Below, one piece after another: positions 33,801 through 46,600 of a stretch of DNA of 64,000 nucleotides. The stretch is from Phalacrocorax aristotelis (Eukaryota > Chordata > Aves > Suliformes > Phalacrocoracidae), in assembly GCF_949628215.1 (NCBI RefSeq), contig NC_134281.1, positions 38,424,512 through 38,488,511 on the forward strand, read 5' to 3'. Within the stretch, counting starts at the first letter, position 1. Every line of letters begins with the position of its first letter. Under the pieces are notes generated by a model, which saw nothing but the letters and a program-made list of their open reading frames with translations, ran no database searches and was not told the origin of the DNA. The position numbers and the translations under genes are program-made.

Positions 33801-35743
33801 AACTGTCAGGTATCTCATAACCAGATGACCCTTATGCTCTTAACATCTCATCTCTCTTTTACATTAAAAATGAAAATTATTTTAAACAACAAAATAATAT
33901 TATTTCCTGACATATACATTAACTTGTAAAGTACCCTGAAGATGAAGAATGAGAAAATCATGTAGAGGAATTAAGTTTTATTCGAGTCCCCAGTTTTGTG
34001 CATGTCATTATAAGCATATAACTGTCTTGCAGACTTTAATGATAATCAGACAGAAGTGGTACTGGAGCGTAATACTCGTGTTCTTAAATGCTCCTATATA
34101 GTGCTTCCATTCTTAAAACTAACCCTATAGTACTTTAAAGATTAAAAGAGTTACTTAAATAATCTTTAAATTATTCATTTGAAAAAAAATTATACACACA
34201 CACATTTGTGTGTGTATATATACCTGTATCTATAAAGGCATCTAAAAGTCCAAAACCTCAACTAGAATCAGGTCCAGAATTTTTAAATATATTCTTATGC
34301 ACCTCTTTTTGAATAAAACCACTAAAGCAAAAAGAAATACTGAACCACACACAAGGTACGGAATAGTATTTGCCATTACTTCTCACCATATATTCATGTC
34401 CTTAGAAAGCAAAAGTCTTCCTATTACCACAGTATCAAAGGGAAGACTATATAACTAGAGATTTCAGAAACTATATTACTCCAAATTCATGTAGTTATTT
34501 GATAGTCAGCTGAAAATACTCTGTGAAATTATGCACATGCCAAAAAGTCCCTTGCAGCCATCTGATATATCAAGATATATGAACAACTTCTTGCAGAGGG
34601 CCTGGAATAATCTTCACTTTCTATTTTAAGCCATTTAGGAAGTTTACCACAGAATTTAATTACCTTTCTTAACAAGGAGAAACTGTATACTAGATAATAT
34701 TAAGAGAGTTGCTTTATCTCCTGACCAAAGTGAAAACACATTCAAAGTCATTAAAAATAATCAGCACATACACCCTCCTGCCAAGAACCAACTGCCCATC
34801 AATCAAAAGTAAAATAAATCATGGAATGTCAACAAAAAGCACTGCAATTACATTCTCAGTTACATTGGGAATCTAAGACACAAATTTGCAAACTACTTTC
34901 TCTGAACACACAGAGTTCCATTACCTCTTTCAAAACCTTCATAATAACAGGGAGTAGGAAAGCTGCTGTTTTTCCGGAGCCTGTATCTGCGCTAGCCACA
35001 ATATCCCTCCCTAACAGTCCAACAGGGATCATTTGCATTTGGATGGGAGTTGGGACCTCATAGCCAGAATTCTTTAAATTATAGTTTAAAGTTTCAGGAA
35101 AACCACAGTGTTCAAACTCTACAATAGGTCTTGGAACCTGCTGTCCCTGGACAGCAATACCTAGCTGCAGTTTAAGGTTCTCAATCTGTTCATCTCGCAA
35201 ACCTAAAATAAAGGAATGATCCTTATAGGAATAAGGCATATTAAGCAGGTGAGTTTCTGCTTGAGATTCTGCTTTTGTGAATTGATCAGATTTTAGCTTT
35301 TTTTCCTTTTCTTGAGATTGTAGAAGGTGTTTGGCTTTACATTCCAAGCTACAAACATCTTCGTCCGTTTTGTCGCAGATATATTCTCCATAGCGACCAC
35401 ACACAACACATACAGGTTCTCCAGGTTCTGCCCAACGCTGGGACTTGCTGAAGGATTTTATGGGTTCTTCCGAAGAGCTACCTTCATCAGTATTTTGGTT
35501 GTCCTTTCCCAAAGCTGTAGTAGCAACACCGAGATCTCCAGCTACAGGTTCCGTGCGTTCTTGTACAGCTTCATTCAAATTGCATCTTGAAGCAGAAGTT
35601 TCTGTTCTAACTGACTTACAGTCTTGGAACTCAGTTGTCTCCTCTAGCAAAGATCCTCCATAAGACAATTTATTTTTCTTAGCTATACCGCTTCTGTCAT
35701 CATCAGCAGTCCTCTTGACTTTAAGAGATCTTGGTAGAAACAT
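27547..35743 (-). CDS. DDX59: DDX59, DEAD-box helicase with HIT zinc finger (complete coding sequence)
   Basis: An ATP-dependent RNA helicase of the DEAD-box family; human mutations cause orofaciodigital syndrome, linked to hedgehog signalling. Seven coding exons join in phase (every junction phase 0) into 624 codons; human DDX59 has 619. Order: variable Ser/Glu-rich N-terminus (1-90); [14 protein letters not shown] then a HIT-type zinc finger with Cys112, Cys115, Cys123, Cys131, Cys135 and His139; Q motif with PTPIQ (230-234); motif I ADTGSGKT (252-259); Ia PTRELA (284-289); motif II DEVD (358-361) instead of DEAD; motif III SAT (389-391); motif V near [11 protein letters not shown]; motif VI HQVGRAGR (536-543). 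Start chosen at 35743, giving [11 protein letters not shown], which matches the known N-terminus. Twin stops TAA-TAA end the frame. Confidence 0.97.
28530..28975 (-). mobile_element. CR1 LINE fragment in a DDX59 intron
   Basis: On the plus strand it reads as antisense CR1: CCCACAACCTCTCTGGGAAG, CTGTTCCACTGCCTGACTAC, ACTGGACACAGTAGTAGAGT, then TCTTGATCTGCTAGCC. This is the 3' part of a CR1 in the minus orientation, well diverged. Confidence 0.75.
29292..29370. repeat. Imperfect 42-bp tandem duplication in a DDX59 intron
   Basis: AGATTTTAGTAA(C/T)TTA starts at 29292 and again at 29334, each followed by a purine-rich stretch ending TGGAAGA. Confidence 0.6.
29514..29642 (-). CDS. DDX59: DDX59 exon, aa 495-537: motif V
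   Basis: Reads [18 protein letters not shown] (motif V) and [16 protein letters not shown], the start of motif VI. Acceptor CTGTTGCCAG, donor CAG|GTAAAC. Confidence 0.95.
30137..30289 (-). CDS. DDX59: DDX59 exon, aa 444-494: second RecA domain
   Basis: Reads [17 protein letters not shown] (motif IV region) and [13 protein letters not shown]. Acceptor AATTTTACAG, donor CAG|GTTTGT. Confidence 0.95.
31174..31425 (-). CDS. DDX59: DDX59 exon, aa 360-443: rest of motif II, motif III
   Basis: Begins Val-Asp, making motif II DEVD, then [18 protein letters not shown] and the motif III LVSAT. It ends [20 protein letters not shown]. Acceptor TTTTTCACTTAG, donor AAT|GTAAGT. Confidence 0.96.
31836..31925 (-). 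CDS. DDX59: DDX59 exon, aa 330-359: motif Ib and first half of motif II
   Basis: Reads [15 protein letters not shown] (motif Ib TPGR) and ends KIVVVDE, so motif II is split between exons. Acceptor CTTTTTTAG, donor GAA|GTAAGT. Confidence 0.95.
31927..31975. repeat. Poly-A / A-C low-complexity tract
   Basis: A-rich run with AACAACCAACAAACAG-like units beside the DDX59 exon for aa 330-359. On the minus strand it forms a T-rich pyrimidine tract ahead of the acceptor. Confidence 0.6.
32480..32647 (-). CDS. DDX59: DDX59 exon, aa 274-329: motif Ia
   Basis: Reads [20 protein letters not shown] then KTVLL-like [19 protein letters not shown] is motif Ia and GG is the conserved glycine pair. Fifty-six whole codons; acceptor CTCTTTCTAG, donor AAG|GTAAGG. 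Confidence 0.95.
32648..34924. other. DDX59 intron (2.3 kb)
   Basis: AT-rich intron between the exons for aa 1-273 and 274-329. Holds a CA/TG inverted repeat at 34191-34218; no transposable element recognised. Confidence 0.65.
34191..34218. repeat. CA/TG inverted repeat (hairpin-capable)
   Basis: TATACACACAC on the left and GTGTGTGTATA on the right, with a short ACATTT loop, in a DDX59 intron. Confidence 0.65.
34925..35743 (-). CDS. DDX59: DDX59 first coding exon (aa 1-273): HIT zinc finger, Q motif, motif I
   Basis: The exon begins at 35754 after TTTCTTTCTAG, so 11 nt are 5' UTR. It encodes the N-terminal tail, the [12 protein letters not shown] zinc finger, the helix [20 protein letters not shown] and the Walker A ADTGSGKT. 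Donor GAG|GTAATG. Confidence 0.96.
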
Positions 35744-35754
35744 GCTTCCGTACA

Positions 35755-36650
35755 CTAGAAAGAAAATTGTTACAGTTGTTAGAAACTACTACTATTGAGA
35801 AAGGTGCCTTTCACTGTTACCACAAAAAACTGAAGTCTAGGAAATGTATTTGCAAATCTAGAAACCAACCGTCAGTCCCTGAAAAGATCTAGAAACTGCC
35901 TTGTTTAAAAATTATCTCGTCCTTAACAATGTTGATGCAATGTAAAGCAGTACTTTAAAGTAACAGTGAAAGCATGGAGCAATAGATAGAGATCCACCTA
36001 CAGTTAGTTTTCAGTATTAGACATTTGCAGTTGAATGAAAGCTTTGATTTTTCACTATCTGTTGGGAAATTTGTCTATTTTGAGTCAGTCGTATTAAAAT
36101 CCTTGGAGAGTTTAGTTGTTTCTAAGAGAAGATATAGAAGCAGAATATGCATTCTTCTAAGCTATGAAAAAACCAACCCCCAAAAAATCATTAATTTTGA
36201 AAAGGATGTGAAGTTTAGTACAGAACCATCCAAGACCACTCCTTTTGTTATCCTTTTCAAAGTCCACCCAAATTTGAAAAGGCTGTAAACACCGAGACCT
36301 GTCTGAGAACAGCTCTGGCCTGTTCCCAGTGTCCAAGAAAGAGCAGAGACCTACACGATCCTTTTGCCAAGTCTCTACTGTAATACAAGGAAGCCAAATT
36401 AATCGTGCATAAATAACCGTAACTTTTATATTCTGACACTTTCAGTAGTTGACTCTGAAAGCGGCGGGTGTTCTCACTAATCGTTTGGTACGGCACAATC
36501 AGTAAACAAAGTACACAAAATACCACAGTTTTGTTCTGAATTAATCATACCGTGCATAGCAGTCCCTGTTAACTTCTTTTTGCATCGGTTTTCTGAAAAT
36601 ACACAAAACTGCTCTCTGTTTACAGCCAGCTATTTTCTGCGTAGCTCACA
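35755..36650. other. DDX59 intron 1, left part
   Basis: AT-rich intron running into the CpG island. Nothing recognised. Confidence 0.6.
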
Positions 36651-37660
36651 GCAACGCAGAGCGAGGAAGCCCCGCGCTCGGCCGGGCTCCGCCGGCTGAA
36701 CCCCGCGGCCGGCACAACACGGGCAGAGCCGCGCCGCCGGAGCGGAGGCTGCTCCCCGCTCGCTCCTGGATCACAGGCCAGAGCTCACCACTTCATTTTT
36801 CGCACCAAATGAGGGCTGCCCACAACAAACCTCCTCACAAGCTCTGCAGCCTTTCAGGCGAGCAGAGCAAACCGTGCTGACGAAAAATATTAGGACCCTA
36901 CGGGGCTCCTCGGGAGGGCCACGTCCCGCCGCCAGCGGTGGCCCCCGCTTGGAAGGCCGCTGCCCGCCGGGCCCCCGGGCAGCCCGGCACCCTCCTCCCC
37001 CGCCTACCCAGCCCTCCCCTCCGGCAGCAGCTACACACCCCGCAGGAGGCCACAAGGGCGCGGGGCCGTTCTTATCAGCCAGCCTCCCCACCACCCTGCC
37101 CGCACCCCCGCTGCGAGGCGGAGCCCGGCCCCCACCTCTCCTTCTCCCCCCTCCCCCTCCTCCTCCTCCTCGCCAGCGCAGGGACGCCACCTCACATACC
37201 ACTACCGACAGGCCGCCGGCCCCGCCGCCGCCTCTTCTCACAAAATGGCGGCGGCCCCACGCAAGCAGCGCCGGGCGAGCGGCCGGCGGAAGCAGCGCGC
37301 CACGTTAGGCGGAGTGCGCTGGGAGAGGAGCCGGCGGGGCGCGCCGGGGCCGGGGCGAGGTGGGGGGAAGCGAGAGGAGGGGTGGGAGCTCCCGGCCGCA
37401 CGGGGAGGAGTGGAGCGGCGCGGCGCAGTCGGGCCTCTGCGGCGGCCGCGCGGGCTGAGCCGAGGGCGAGAGGCGAGACCCTCACGGTCGCCCGCTCCCG
37501 GGGGCGGCCGGGGCTGCGTGCTGGGCCCGGCAGGGGAAAGCCGCATCGCCTGGAGGTGTCACCGCCGAGCTCAGTTTCGGTTTGGGGGGGGGGGCTGAAC
37601 CGCGCGGTTGTCGCCCCTCTTTGGGCCTGCGGGGCGGGCTCGCCCAGCACCCCCCGCCCG
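36650..37660. other. CpG island at the DDX59 promoter
   Basis: About 1 kb of strongly CpG- and GC-rich sequence between AT-rich flanks, with purine/pyrimidine tracts and GC boxes. It extends about 400 bp to the right of the YY1 site, so divergent transcription is possible. Long open frames on both strands here have no family features. Confidence 0.85.
37198..37256 (-). promoter_or_regulatory. DDX59: DDX59 promoter core: YY1 site and non-coding exon 1 donor
   Basis: CAAAATGGCGGC at 37241-37252 is a consensus YY1 site, which often marks TATA-less start sites. On the minus strand it is followed about 40 nt later by AGTG|GTATGTGAGG, a good donor with exon end at 37200. A first exon of roughly 40-60 nt joining the acceptor at 35755 is inferred. 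Confidence 0.55.
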
Positions 37661-37699
37661 TATTTACAGCTTGAGGGGCCAGGTGCTACGGACACACGA

Positions 37700-40600
37700 G
37701 TGTGTGCACACGTGAGAAAAACATGTCATTACTGCACATGATGGAGGCGTCAGGCATGCCAGATGAATGCCCAGTGCACGTCATAACCCACTTAAAACAC
37801 CTAGAAGGGCATGATGAGCTGTTCATACACTGCAAATTAAGGGCGTTATTTTCAATAATAAATAAGCATACCTTATTTACACTACATCACAAGGCATGAG
37901 GACGCCAAATTTATCACATTTCACTGCAGGGCAGAAGAGACTTTCAGACTTAGCTTCAACCTGTGCTCTGCAAGACAGCTTAGGTGTGACTGCTGTGCCA
38001 GTGCCACTGCCCCAGGCAAGCCAAGTGCATGGAAAAGAGTACTAAGGTTTGGATGTATGTCCACTGGGAAGGCTGATGGTTTTAGCTGCTTGGCCATTGG
38101 GAACAAGGGGGTCGCTGCTACACCCTTTCTTTCCAAGGACTCATGTCCCAGAAGGAGGTGAATGGACCTGTCCCAGATACTTCATTGTAAGACCAGGAGC
38201 CTGAAGGTGGTGTCACTGCGTCTGCACCATTTGCAGGAGGTCCTGGTTTTGAGCACAAGCAGGAAGACCAGAGTGTTCCCAAAGTAAAAGTATACCCTAT
38301 GTCCATAAATGATTTGGTGCATGGGAAGGATATCTTGTAGGGAGCTGTCAGGGTTGATGTACTCCCATGCGCTCCACATACTCCAGAACAGATTGCACCT
38401 TACCTCCCTCCTCCTCCATCATTGATCCCATTAGCCTGAAAGCATCCACATTGATGGTGGGGAGTTCCATTTTCTTTCTGGATCATTACTTTTCTTGGTG
38501 ACCACCACCGTTTCCTGCTAAAAGAGAGTATCCATAAATACTAGCAGCCCCTTTGGAAACACAGTTTAATGGCAGGCCAGGGGAACAGTCAGAGGAACCT
38601 GTGGGAATGGGGTTAAAACACAGACAGAAAGTTGGGGGCTTTTGAGAAGGTGACTGCAGCATGCTGTAACATACAAGGCTATTCACACTTGAAACATGGT
38701 CTATCATTAAGTCTGCTGGATTTCTCTGTAGTAGATTACCACAGTGGCAAGACAAAGTTAGTGCAAATAGGAGGTTTGTGTCTGTACAGGATTTTTAATT
38801 AACAGATACGACTGGAAGAGACTACCAAGTTTCTGGAAAGATTAAGTGGGCATTTCTAGGCATGAAAAACTTTCAGGAACCTTTCACCCATACTCAGTAC
38901 ATTCATTCTCTGTGAAAATCCCCACCTTTCTCTGATTCAGCCTCTGTCATTCCCCTTTGTTTGCACTGACCTTCTTTTCTTCATTTCCCTCCTGGAGAGT
39001 TTCTAACATAGGCAAACTTCCTTTTCTTACTTCCATTTGTACAAGGTTGTTTCCTAGAATTCAAAACATCATTTGCTTAGTAAAGACCAGTATTTGAACA
39101 GTATTCAATATGGATGAAATGGTCTATACTCTGTAAAGTCCATATACCAAAATGCAAACATCCTATATGTATCTCAGTTATTTCTATTTTTTGCTAACAG
39201 TAGATTTCTTTACAGAAATATTAATGTAATGGAAGCAACTGGATCTTAAGAAAATTAAAGTGGCTTTTTTTATTATGGTAAGAACACTGTTGTTTTCTTG
39301 AAAGCTACCATTCTGCCCTCACCTGCTATGAGAGTTTGCATACTTTGATTACAGAGACACATTCAAGCTCTTTAAGATTACATAATATTGTCCATATTGT
39401 AATACAACTGCTTAGCATTTTTGTCCATAGTACATATTCCTGCTGTTCTAAGCTGCAGAATGCAGAAGTCTAGCATATGTATTTCTGTGGAAGGAATAAT
39501 GTAGTCAGTGGGTGTATTCCATGATTCGCTTATGGATGCATGACTCTCATTTTTTGCTCTACCCTTTATGTGTTTCATGAGAACATGATTTTGTTAGTAA
39601 TGAACACTTTCTAATTAGGCACTGATATTTTTTTAATCACTTGAAAGATACACATATTTTATTGCAGTTTATAAGATCATCTTTATATAACAAAGTATTA
39701 TAAATGCAACACAAATTTACATTCTCCAAACAGAAACCCTGCCTTTACTGTTGATAATACACACTAATAGCTTGCTTTCTTTAGCATATAATGGTCTTTC
39801 AGATGAACTCAGACTTCATCACAGCAGTAAAGATAAAAAGAGGTCACAGAGATTATTCAAGCTGGTTAAAGACTAAAAGAAACCAAGTACTGAACAGTCT
39901 GCAGGATTATGTTATTAATAAAAACCAGCAGCATCCCTTTCTCTAGTTACATCATTGATTATGTAGGAATCCTTTAAAGAGTTGTTTGATAAGGACAACT
40001 GCTAATACCTAATAAAAACTTCTGTATTACCAGAAAAGGCTGGTATAATCACCCTTGTGATTATGGGAAATGTCACTGATTCAGAATACTTGACTTTCAA
40101 AAAGCTCTTAAGGGGTTCCCTGCTAAAAATTTTAAGGACACTAAAAAAATGCAGGGTAAGAGGACATCGTCTTGCATAGACATACCACTGATTAGAATAC
40201 AGGAAAGAAAGCTTAAGGACTCACTAATAAGGGGTCCCACGGTGGAGGGAGGGAAGTCACCAGTGAATTCTGCAAAACTTGGTACCATTTTGCAGTTTGA
40301 TATGGCAACCTGAAGACCAAGAAAGTGAGAAAGTTTGCTGGGAATGATATCTGAGATGCTTAACACAAGGGCCACCAGAAGAGCTTTACAAGAGCCTTAG
40401 CAAGACTTGGTAATGATAACAGTTGAAATTCAGACAGACATATGCAAACCTAGGCACACAGACAGGTATCTTCATGTTGAGTACAGAATGATAGGTTCTG
40501 AATTCAGAACCAAGTTCTGAATATTAAGAGGAATAACTTTGTTAAAGCATCAGTCAGTGTGTAACGAGTTACATAGTAGGAAATACTAGGAAAAGAACAT

Positions 40601-43600
40601 TACTGTATCAACTGGCAGTTCACCTGTATGAATGCTCCTTGTAATTGGGATTTCCAAATCGCTCACCCTCCTTGTTTGAGAAAGACTACAATAGATCTTG
40701 AAATTAAGTTTTCAAAAGGGACTCTATGGATATTCAGAGGCCTGAAAGGGCTTACATGCAAGACACAACTACGTAAACTCATCAGTCTGAAAAAGAGGTG
40801 GCTGAGGAACAGACACAGTAGATCTACTGTACCTTGCGTACAGTAAAATACTGTCTATTTGTCCTGTCATAAAGGCTGGACAGCTCTTGATAGTTCATTC
40901 TTTCTTCAAAAAAAAAAAAATGACCAGGAGTCAGGTATTAAAAAAAGTACTAACAAAATGGATTTTTTTCAGCCATTGCTTTGACCCTCTCTATACTTAT
41001 AAGTGCACTACTTTAATATACATGCTCTGCTTTGAAATTGTAATATGCTTTATAGTAAATGCTCACAACTGGAGAGGAGTGTAAACTTCCACAGAATGTA
41101 GTATGTTATTCTTTATTTACTTGAGAAGTTAATCAGGGTAGATGTACCAAAAACTATTCTGGAGCAGAGACTGTGCTTTGTGAGCTCACTAAATAAATAA
41201 TTTTTTTTCCTGTAATAAAGCATAAACGTTTTAGTCACTTTCCTAAGCTTTTATAGAATGCTGAAATATATAAGAGTAATAGATAGCCTTGGTGAATTTA
41301 ATTCTCATCCTCTCAGCTCTTGATGCTGCTAATCAGATCCAAGGTGAATGACATTTTAATAAGATTTTTTGAACTTCAAGTTTTGTACCTTTAAGTTCAC
41401 CAGTTGGTACAAAAAGTCCCCAGACAAGATGCTCTCAGATATCCTGCAAGAGTTTTGTCTTGGTATTCTTCTTCCTAAAACTTAGTTAATTCAAGCACTG
41501 GCTGAATAAAGTTGGGTTTAAGTCCTGTTAGAAAACCACAATTAGGACAGTAATTTTTGCACATTCTGGACAATTTAGCTGGGGATGTCATCATGGAAAA
41601 ACTTAATGTTTCCAGGTCATGTTAAAAAAAAAAACCAACACCTGTATTTTGTATAGTCATATTGTTATTTAATTTAGCTGTAAAACACCAAGAATGTACA
41701 ATTTTCTCATCTTGTCTACGCAGCATGTGTTCCAGTACAGTAGCTGCCTAGGAAAGTATAATATATTGTTATTAGAAACCCCTGTTCAAATATAGTCCTT
41801 ATATAATTAATAGGCCTCTTCAGACTAACTTCTAAAATAACTATTAGGAACTAGAGAAGTGTAACAATGCACACACAACAAAAGGACTAATACATACCAA
41901 CATAGATTTACTACATGGACATACAGCAACAGATTATTTTGACTCTATGCAAATTTCTGTTAACACCAATACTATTGATTAAAAGTAAAAATAAATACAA
42001 AAACAATAAGCCTAAAGTATTAATAGTAAGGTATGCCACTTTTTGGTCTATTTTAAATTATATCAGGAAGATTTTTCCATATTCACACTCATAGTTTCTA
42101 TATCAAGTATAAAGAAAGCAAGCGTGGCACCTTGGATTCCTGCCCTCGATTTACAAGCAGGCATTTCGCCCTATAACGTCTCACAGCCATTCTTTAGAAG
42201 CATGAACCAACCTTTCCCATCACTTGCAAATAAATAATTCAGTGAAACAAGATTGGATTAAAGCAGGAGACTGAAATCCCTGTACTCCCAGGCACACTAA
42301 AGTCATAAGAAACAGGCATTCTGCATGCTAATTTAGAGACAGTATCACAAGCATTTCAAACAGCTGCTTGACTATAACATATGCCTCGGCTCTCCACAGC
42401 GATACCTCCCAGAGTGACCCCCTTAATTAAAACCCGTACCAGAACACAACCTGTAGGCACCTCTCCATGAACCTGGCAAGCGAGGTGTTCGCCGAGTTCC
42501 ACACAGTGATTTGATTAACAGATAAATACATCCCAAAGGGTAAGCGTCCAAAACATTTTAATACAGTGCATTTTAAGTTTCCTTTGTAGCCAACATTTCC
42601 TCGTGTTATGTTTGAATTTTCCACTCAGAGTGAGCTCCCAGTGTATGCAAAACTACTGAGAATGGACTCAAATTGGAGTCCAAATAGCACCTAATGCATC
42701 ACTCCCTCAAGTGGCAAGTGTCAGTACTGCCAAATCTGAAAATTAAAACATACCTCAAAATAATGTGTCTCATCAAGAGGAATAGGTTTGGGTTTTCTTT
42801 ATGCTATTAATTATTTTAAATATCTCAATATGTATCCTATGTATCATTATTCTAAATTAAGGAATCCCAGTGCCTTAATGTTGTTTTTTAATGTTACAAT
42901 GGATGAAGACCATTAAGTTAATGAAGAAGTCACTTAGAGAATAAAAATGACTCCCTGAATTATTTTTCTTTTTAAAGTTTGCCACAGTATGCATAATTGG
43001 AGTTAACAAAACATCCACTGCTTAGGTGGAAGGGAGGGGGAATGGCTTTCTATTCAGAAGACATGGAAGTAAAAGCTTGTTTACTTGGGGATGGGCCCCT
43101 GTGTCTGCCCCACCTGATGCTATGATACTAAATATTTTTGTGTTTCTTTAATGTTTGGGGATTTTAAAGCCACTCAGCAGATTTGTAGGTAGGTAGTCAA
43201 CAGCAGCTCCAACCCAAAGCATACCTAATGAATAGTTCTTTGATTGAAGGAGTGAGTCAATGACTCCACTGGTTTCTGAATTACAGCTTTAAAGGAACCA
43301 CACCGGAAAAATCCAGATGATCTAAAAACAAATAATGGTGGCTAACCATTAACTAGTCAATCCTGCTCATATTCATACAAAATGTCCTGATTTAGTACAG
43401 ATACTGCAGCATACTTGTTCTGAGGCCTAGTTTTTTCTCATTTTGCTTAATCCAAACAGGCAACAAATAAGATTTTTGAAAGTAAATAATCAGTGAAAGA
43501 AGCCTTGGGCTAAGATTTTCAGGTTTCCTGAGCATCCTCTTTGTTTGAAGAGCCACCTTACAAGGAAACATTGGTCAATATTAGTATGTGCAGAAATCTG

Positions 43601-46600
43601 TGGTGAAATTGGAACTTAAAAAAACCCAAAACTTAAATCTGAATTCTTAAAGCATATTACTGACATGGTGGGTTTTGGTGGTTTGGTTTTTTTAAAAACA
43701 AAAAAAAGCAAAGAGCAGTCCTGCCCTGAAGCTCTGGCATTAAATGCCACTAGTCCATAGGGAAATAACTGTACAGGACAAATCATGCAAAAATTGTGAA
43801 CATAATTAATGTATGTGATTATATGCTCAAATATTGCATATAATACTTGCTTTGAGAAACAATGGACTCTCTGATTTAATATCACCGTAGCTGTAGCACA
43901 ACTTTAAAAACTACAACAAATACAATTATCAACTTCTTTGTACAAGATACAGAGTAGCTTCTTCCAGTTAAAGGGAATGATTTTAGGATATGAGAATAAT
44001 TTAAACTAACTTACAAATCTCTGTTACGTGTCTGAGACTTACAGAACAAGGATTTGATCAAAAGATTGCAAAGACAATTGCAAATTTCCAGGGACTTCAG
44101 TAACCAGTAAACCGGAAGCCAGATTCTTAGAGAATTCAGGTGGAAATTAATAGGATTAAATAAATCTTGAAATATAACTTAATTAGAGGTGCAAAATTAA
44201 GAATTAAAAATTCTCTCCTTTCATGTTAATCTATTTTTCTTTCTGAGAGGTTATAAAACATTGTATTTGAAAGCTGCTTACGAGTTTGCCATTTAGATTT
44301 GTGTTCCAATTAATAAGGCGCTTTGAAGGCATATGAGATTGGCACCTATTCTAAAAACAAGGTAACACTCCCACAACATGCACTTACTGAAATTAAACCC
44401 TTTTTTCCCACTCTGAGGTCCCAGACAAAAGGATGGGAGAGGAAGAAAAGAAAATCCACAAGAGACAGCAGGAATCATTAAGTTCCAGCTTGTCAGATGA
44501 CCTGTGTTTGATGTTGCCACCTGCCCCCTCAGTAAGCTCTTTCCAATCATATCGCTTCTTAAGAGAGGAAGACCTTTCTAATTATTCAGCAAGTATGATA
44601 AATGTAACAGTTTATGCTCTGGTGCATTGCATTTGTGTTACAGGGAGACAGGTGGAAGGAGGACAGAGTTATAATCCATTAGGGTGACAGACTGAAGGAA
44701 AAATTTACATCATAAGCCTTTTGAGTAAATGGGTAATAAATCTCCCTTTCCAAAAATTTCCCTTTTCTAAAGCTCCTACCAGCATTGCTAATTTTGAGAG
44801 CAGAAACCACTGTACTAAGAGTGGTCTGGAAAACATGCAAGAGAGCTGCTAGAAACTAGCCTTTTTATCAGTTGTCTTGTTAAAATCTGTGCCAACACTA
44901 GTCATTAGGTTTAACCTTCATACTTCCCTACATTACATTTGGTCCCGATTGTGACTCTGCATGAAGTCTTAAATTGGCCTAGTTGAATCCCTCACAAAAA
45001 AATTATTAAAGGATGTGGAAAGGCTATAACTGCATCTACCAAAAGCCATCAGGCTGCTGCCAAATTCATGATGTCCCTGCTATGGAGTGAGTGCCAGCTG
45101 TGACTGTTGCCTTTGGAAGCCATTGGCAGCTGTTACAAAAGAGAGGATCCTTCCAGCTTCTGTACTTCCTGCTAATGGCGGGCTTGGTGGCTACGCAGCT
45201 CCAGGATTCAGGTCTCAAAAAGCTTCCTTTATGTCAGCCTTCATCACTGCTCTAAGTGACTGTTACTGTTGAGCCTAGCCTACAGGTTTTTACATTTCTT
45301 AAATGTCACTTTTTGTGTACCGAGTATTCAATGCAGTCTTAATAGTTTAATTTAAAAAATACCCCTTGTGGATATTCTTTTCCACTGACTCATACTGCAG
45401 GTCTCCGATATTAATTTTGCAGACCTGTGGCATATTTGGCATTAATTTCACTAGTGCAGATCTTTGTCACATGCTAAGAAAGACGTTGTACATGACTGCT
45501 AAGCAAAACAGGGGATAAAAGGATTGTGACTTAGTTTACCAAAAAATATTACACCTTCAGCTAAAATCCTTTCCAAAAGGACTGTAATGCAATATAAATA
45601 CTTGGTCACCAAGTAGGCCATTTGTCCATGACTTTTTTAACAGAAAAGTATACCAGATGGCTTTAATTCAAAAAGCAAACCATTTTTTACTTTCTCTTAT
45701 CTCCAAAATCTGTGCATCAATTTCACTGTTCCTTCCCTAGATGTGTTACTTCCCTATTTATTTCTCATGCATACGAAACAATGAAAGATTGTTAACATTT
45801 GCTATGGTTAATGCTAATTGATTTTCATAATTTCCTTTTCATAAACTCCAAAAAAACATAAACCTGGGAAGCTGGAAAAGCAGGGCTGAAGTCTCCTGCC
45901 AGTTCTGCCCTACTAAATAATGTATAGACATTTGCAACAGCCCAAAGTTTTTTTTTTGTCACCTGGGAGGCCACGGTTTTCATTAGTTCTAGAAAATAAC
46001 ATAGTGGTAAAGAAGCAATCTGGATCTGGTCTTAGCATGACTATGTTTCTGTCCCAGTAGTTGTAATCCACAACATAGTGTTGACGCTGGCTGCACTAGT
46101 ATGGACAACACCTAACTCAGGGTAAAACCTATCAACAGAAAGTTCCCATGCTGAAACTTGAAATGGAGGAACGATGATGTACTGGACAAATGGTTTGCAT
46201 CACACGGTACTGTTAGCCTCAGAAATAATTCACTACATCATTTAACTACAATCATTCTTTAGAAAACAATTTTCTAAACACTTATATGCAAAAATTAACT
46301 GAAGTAGCCTCCTAAGTGGTAGAACTTTTTTCTAAAAATGTATTTCAATATAGCTAAATATGTCATGATCAAGTTATTACAAAACCAACACACCACTCAA
46401 ATTTTGAGGAATTAAAACACCTGTAAGTGAAAATATACCTTAAAATTCCTGTAATTCAATTTGCTTATTTATTTTTCTTGCTTTTTCAGTACAAAGAATT
46501 AGCATTAATCTGACCATATATTTAAACTCAATTCATCCTTGCACTTAGATATTCACTCATGGCAAAGACAAACTGCCCTCCCAGGCAAATGCTGCTGAAT

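Noticed and set aside
35744-35755. Extended DDX59 start upstream of MFLPRS
   Set aside because: The extension uses a GTG and bases at the intron-exon junction; the first true ATG after the acceptor is at 35743 and matches the known N-terminus.
36771-37741. Overlapping ORFs of 100-267 codons on both strands in the DDX59 CpG island
   Set aside because: Composed of Pro, Arg, Gly and Ala with frames open on both strands at once. This is what GC-rich DNA gives by chance; no family motif.
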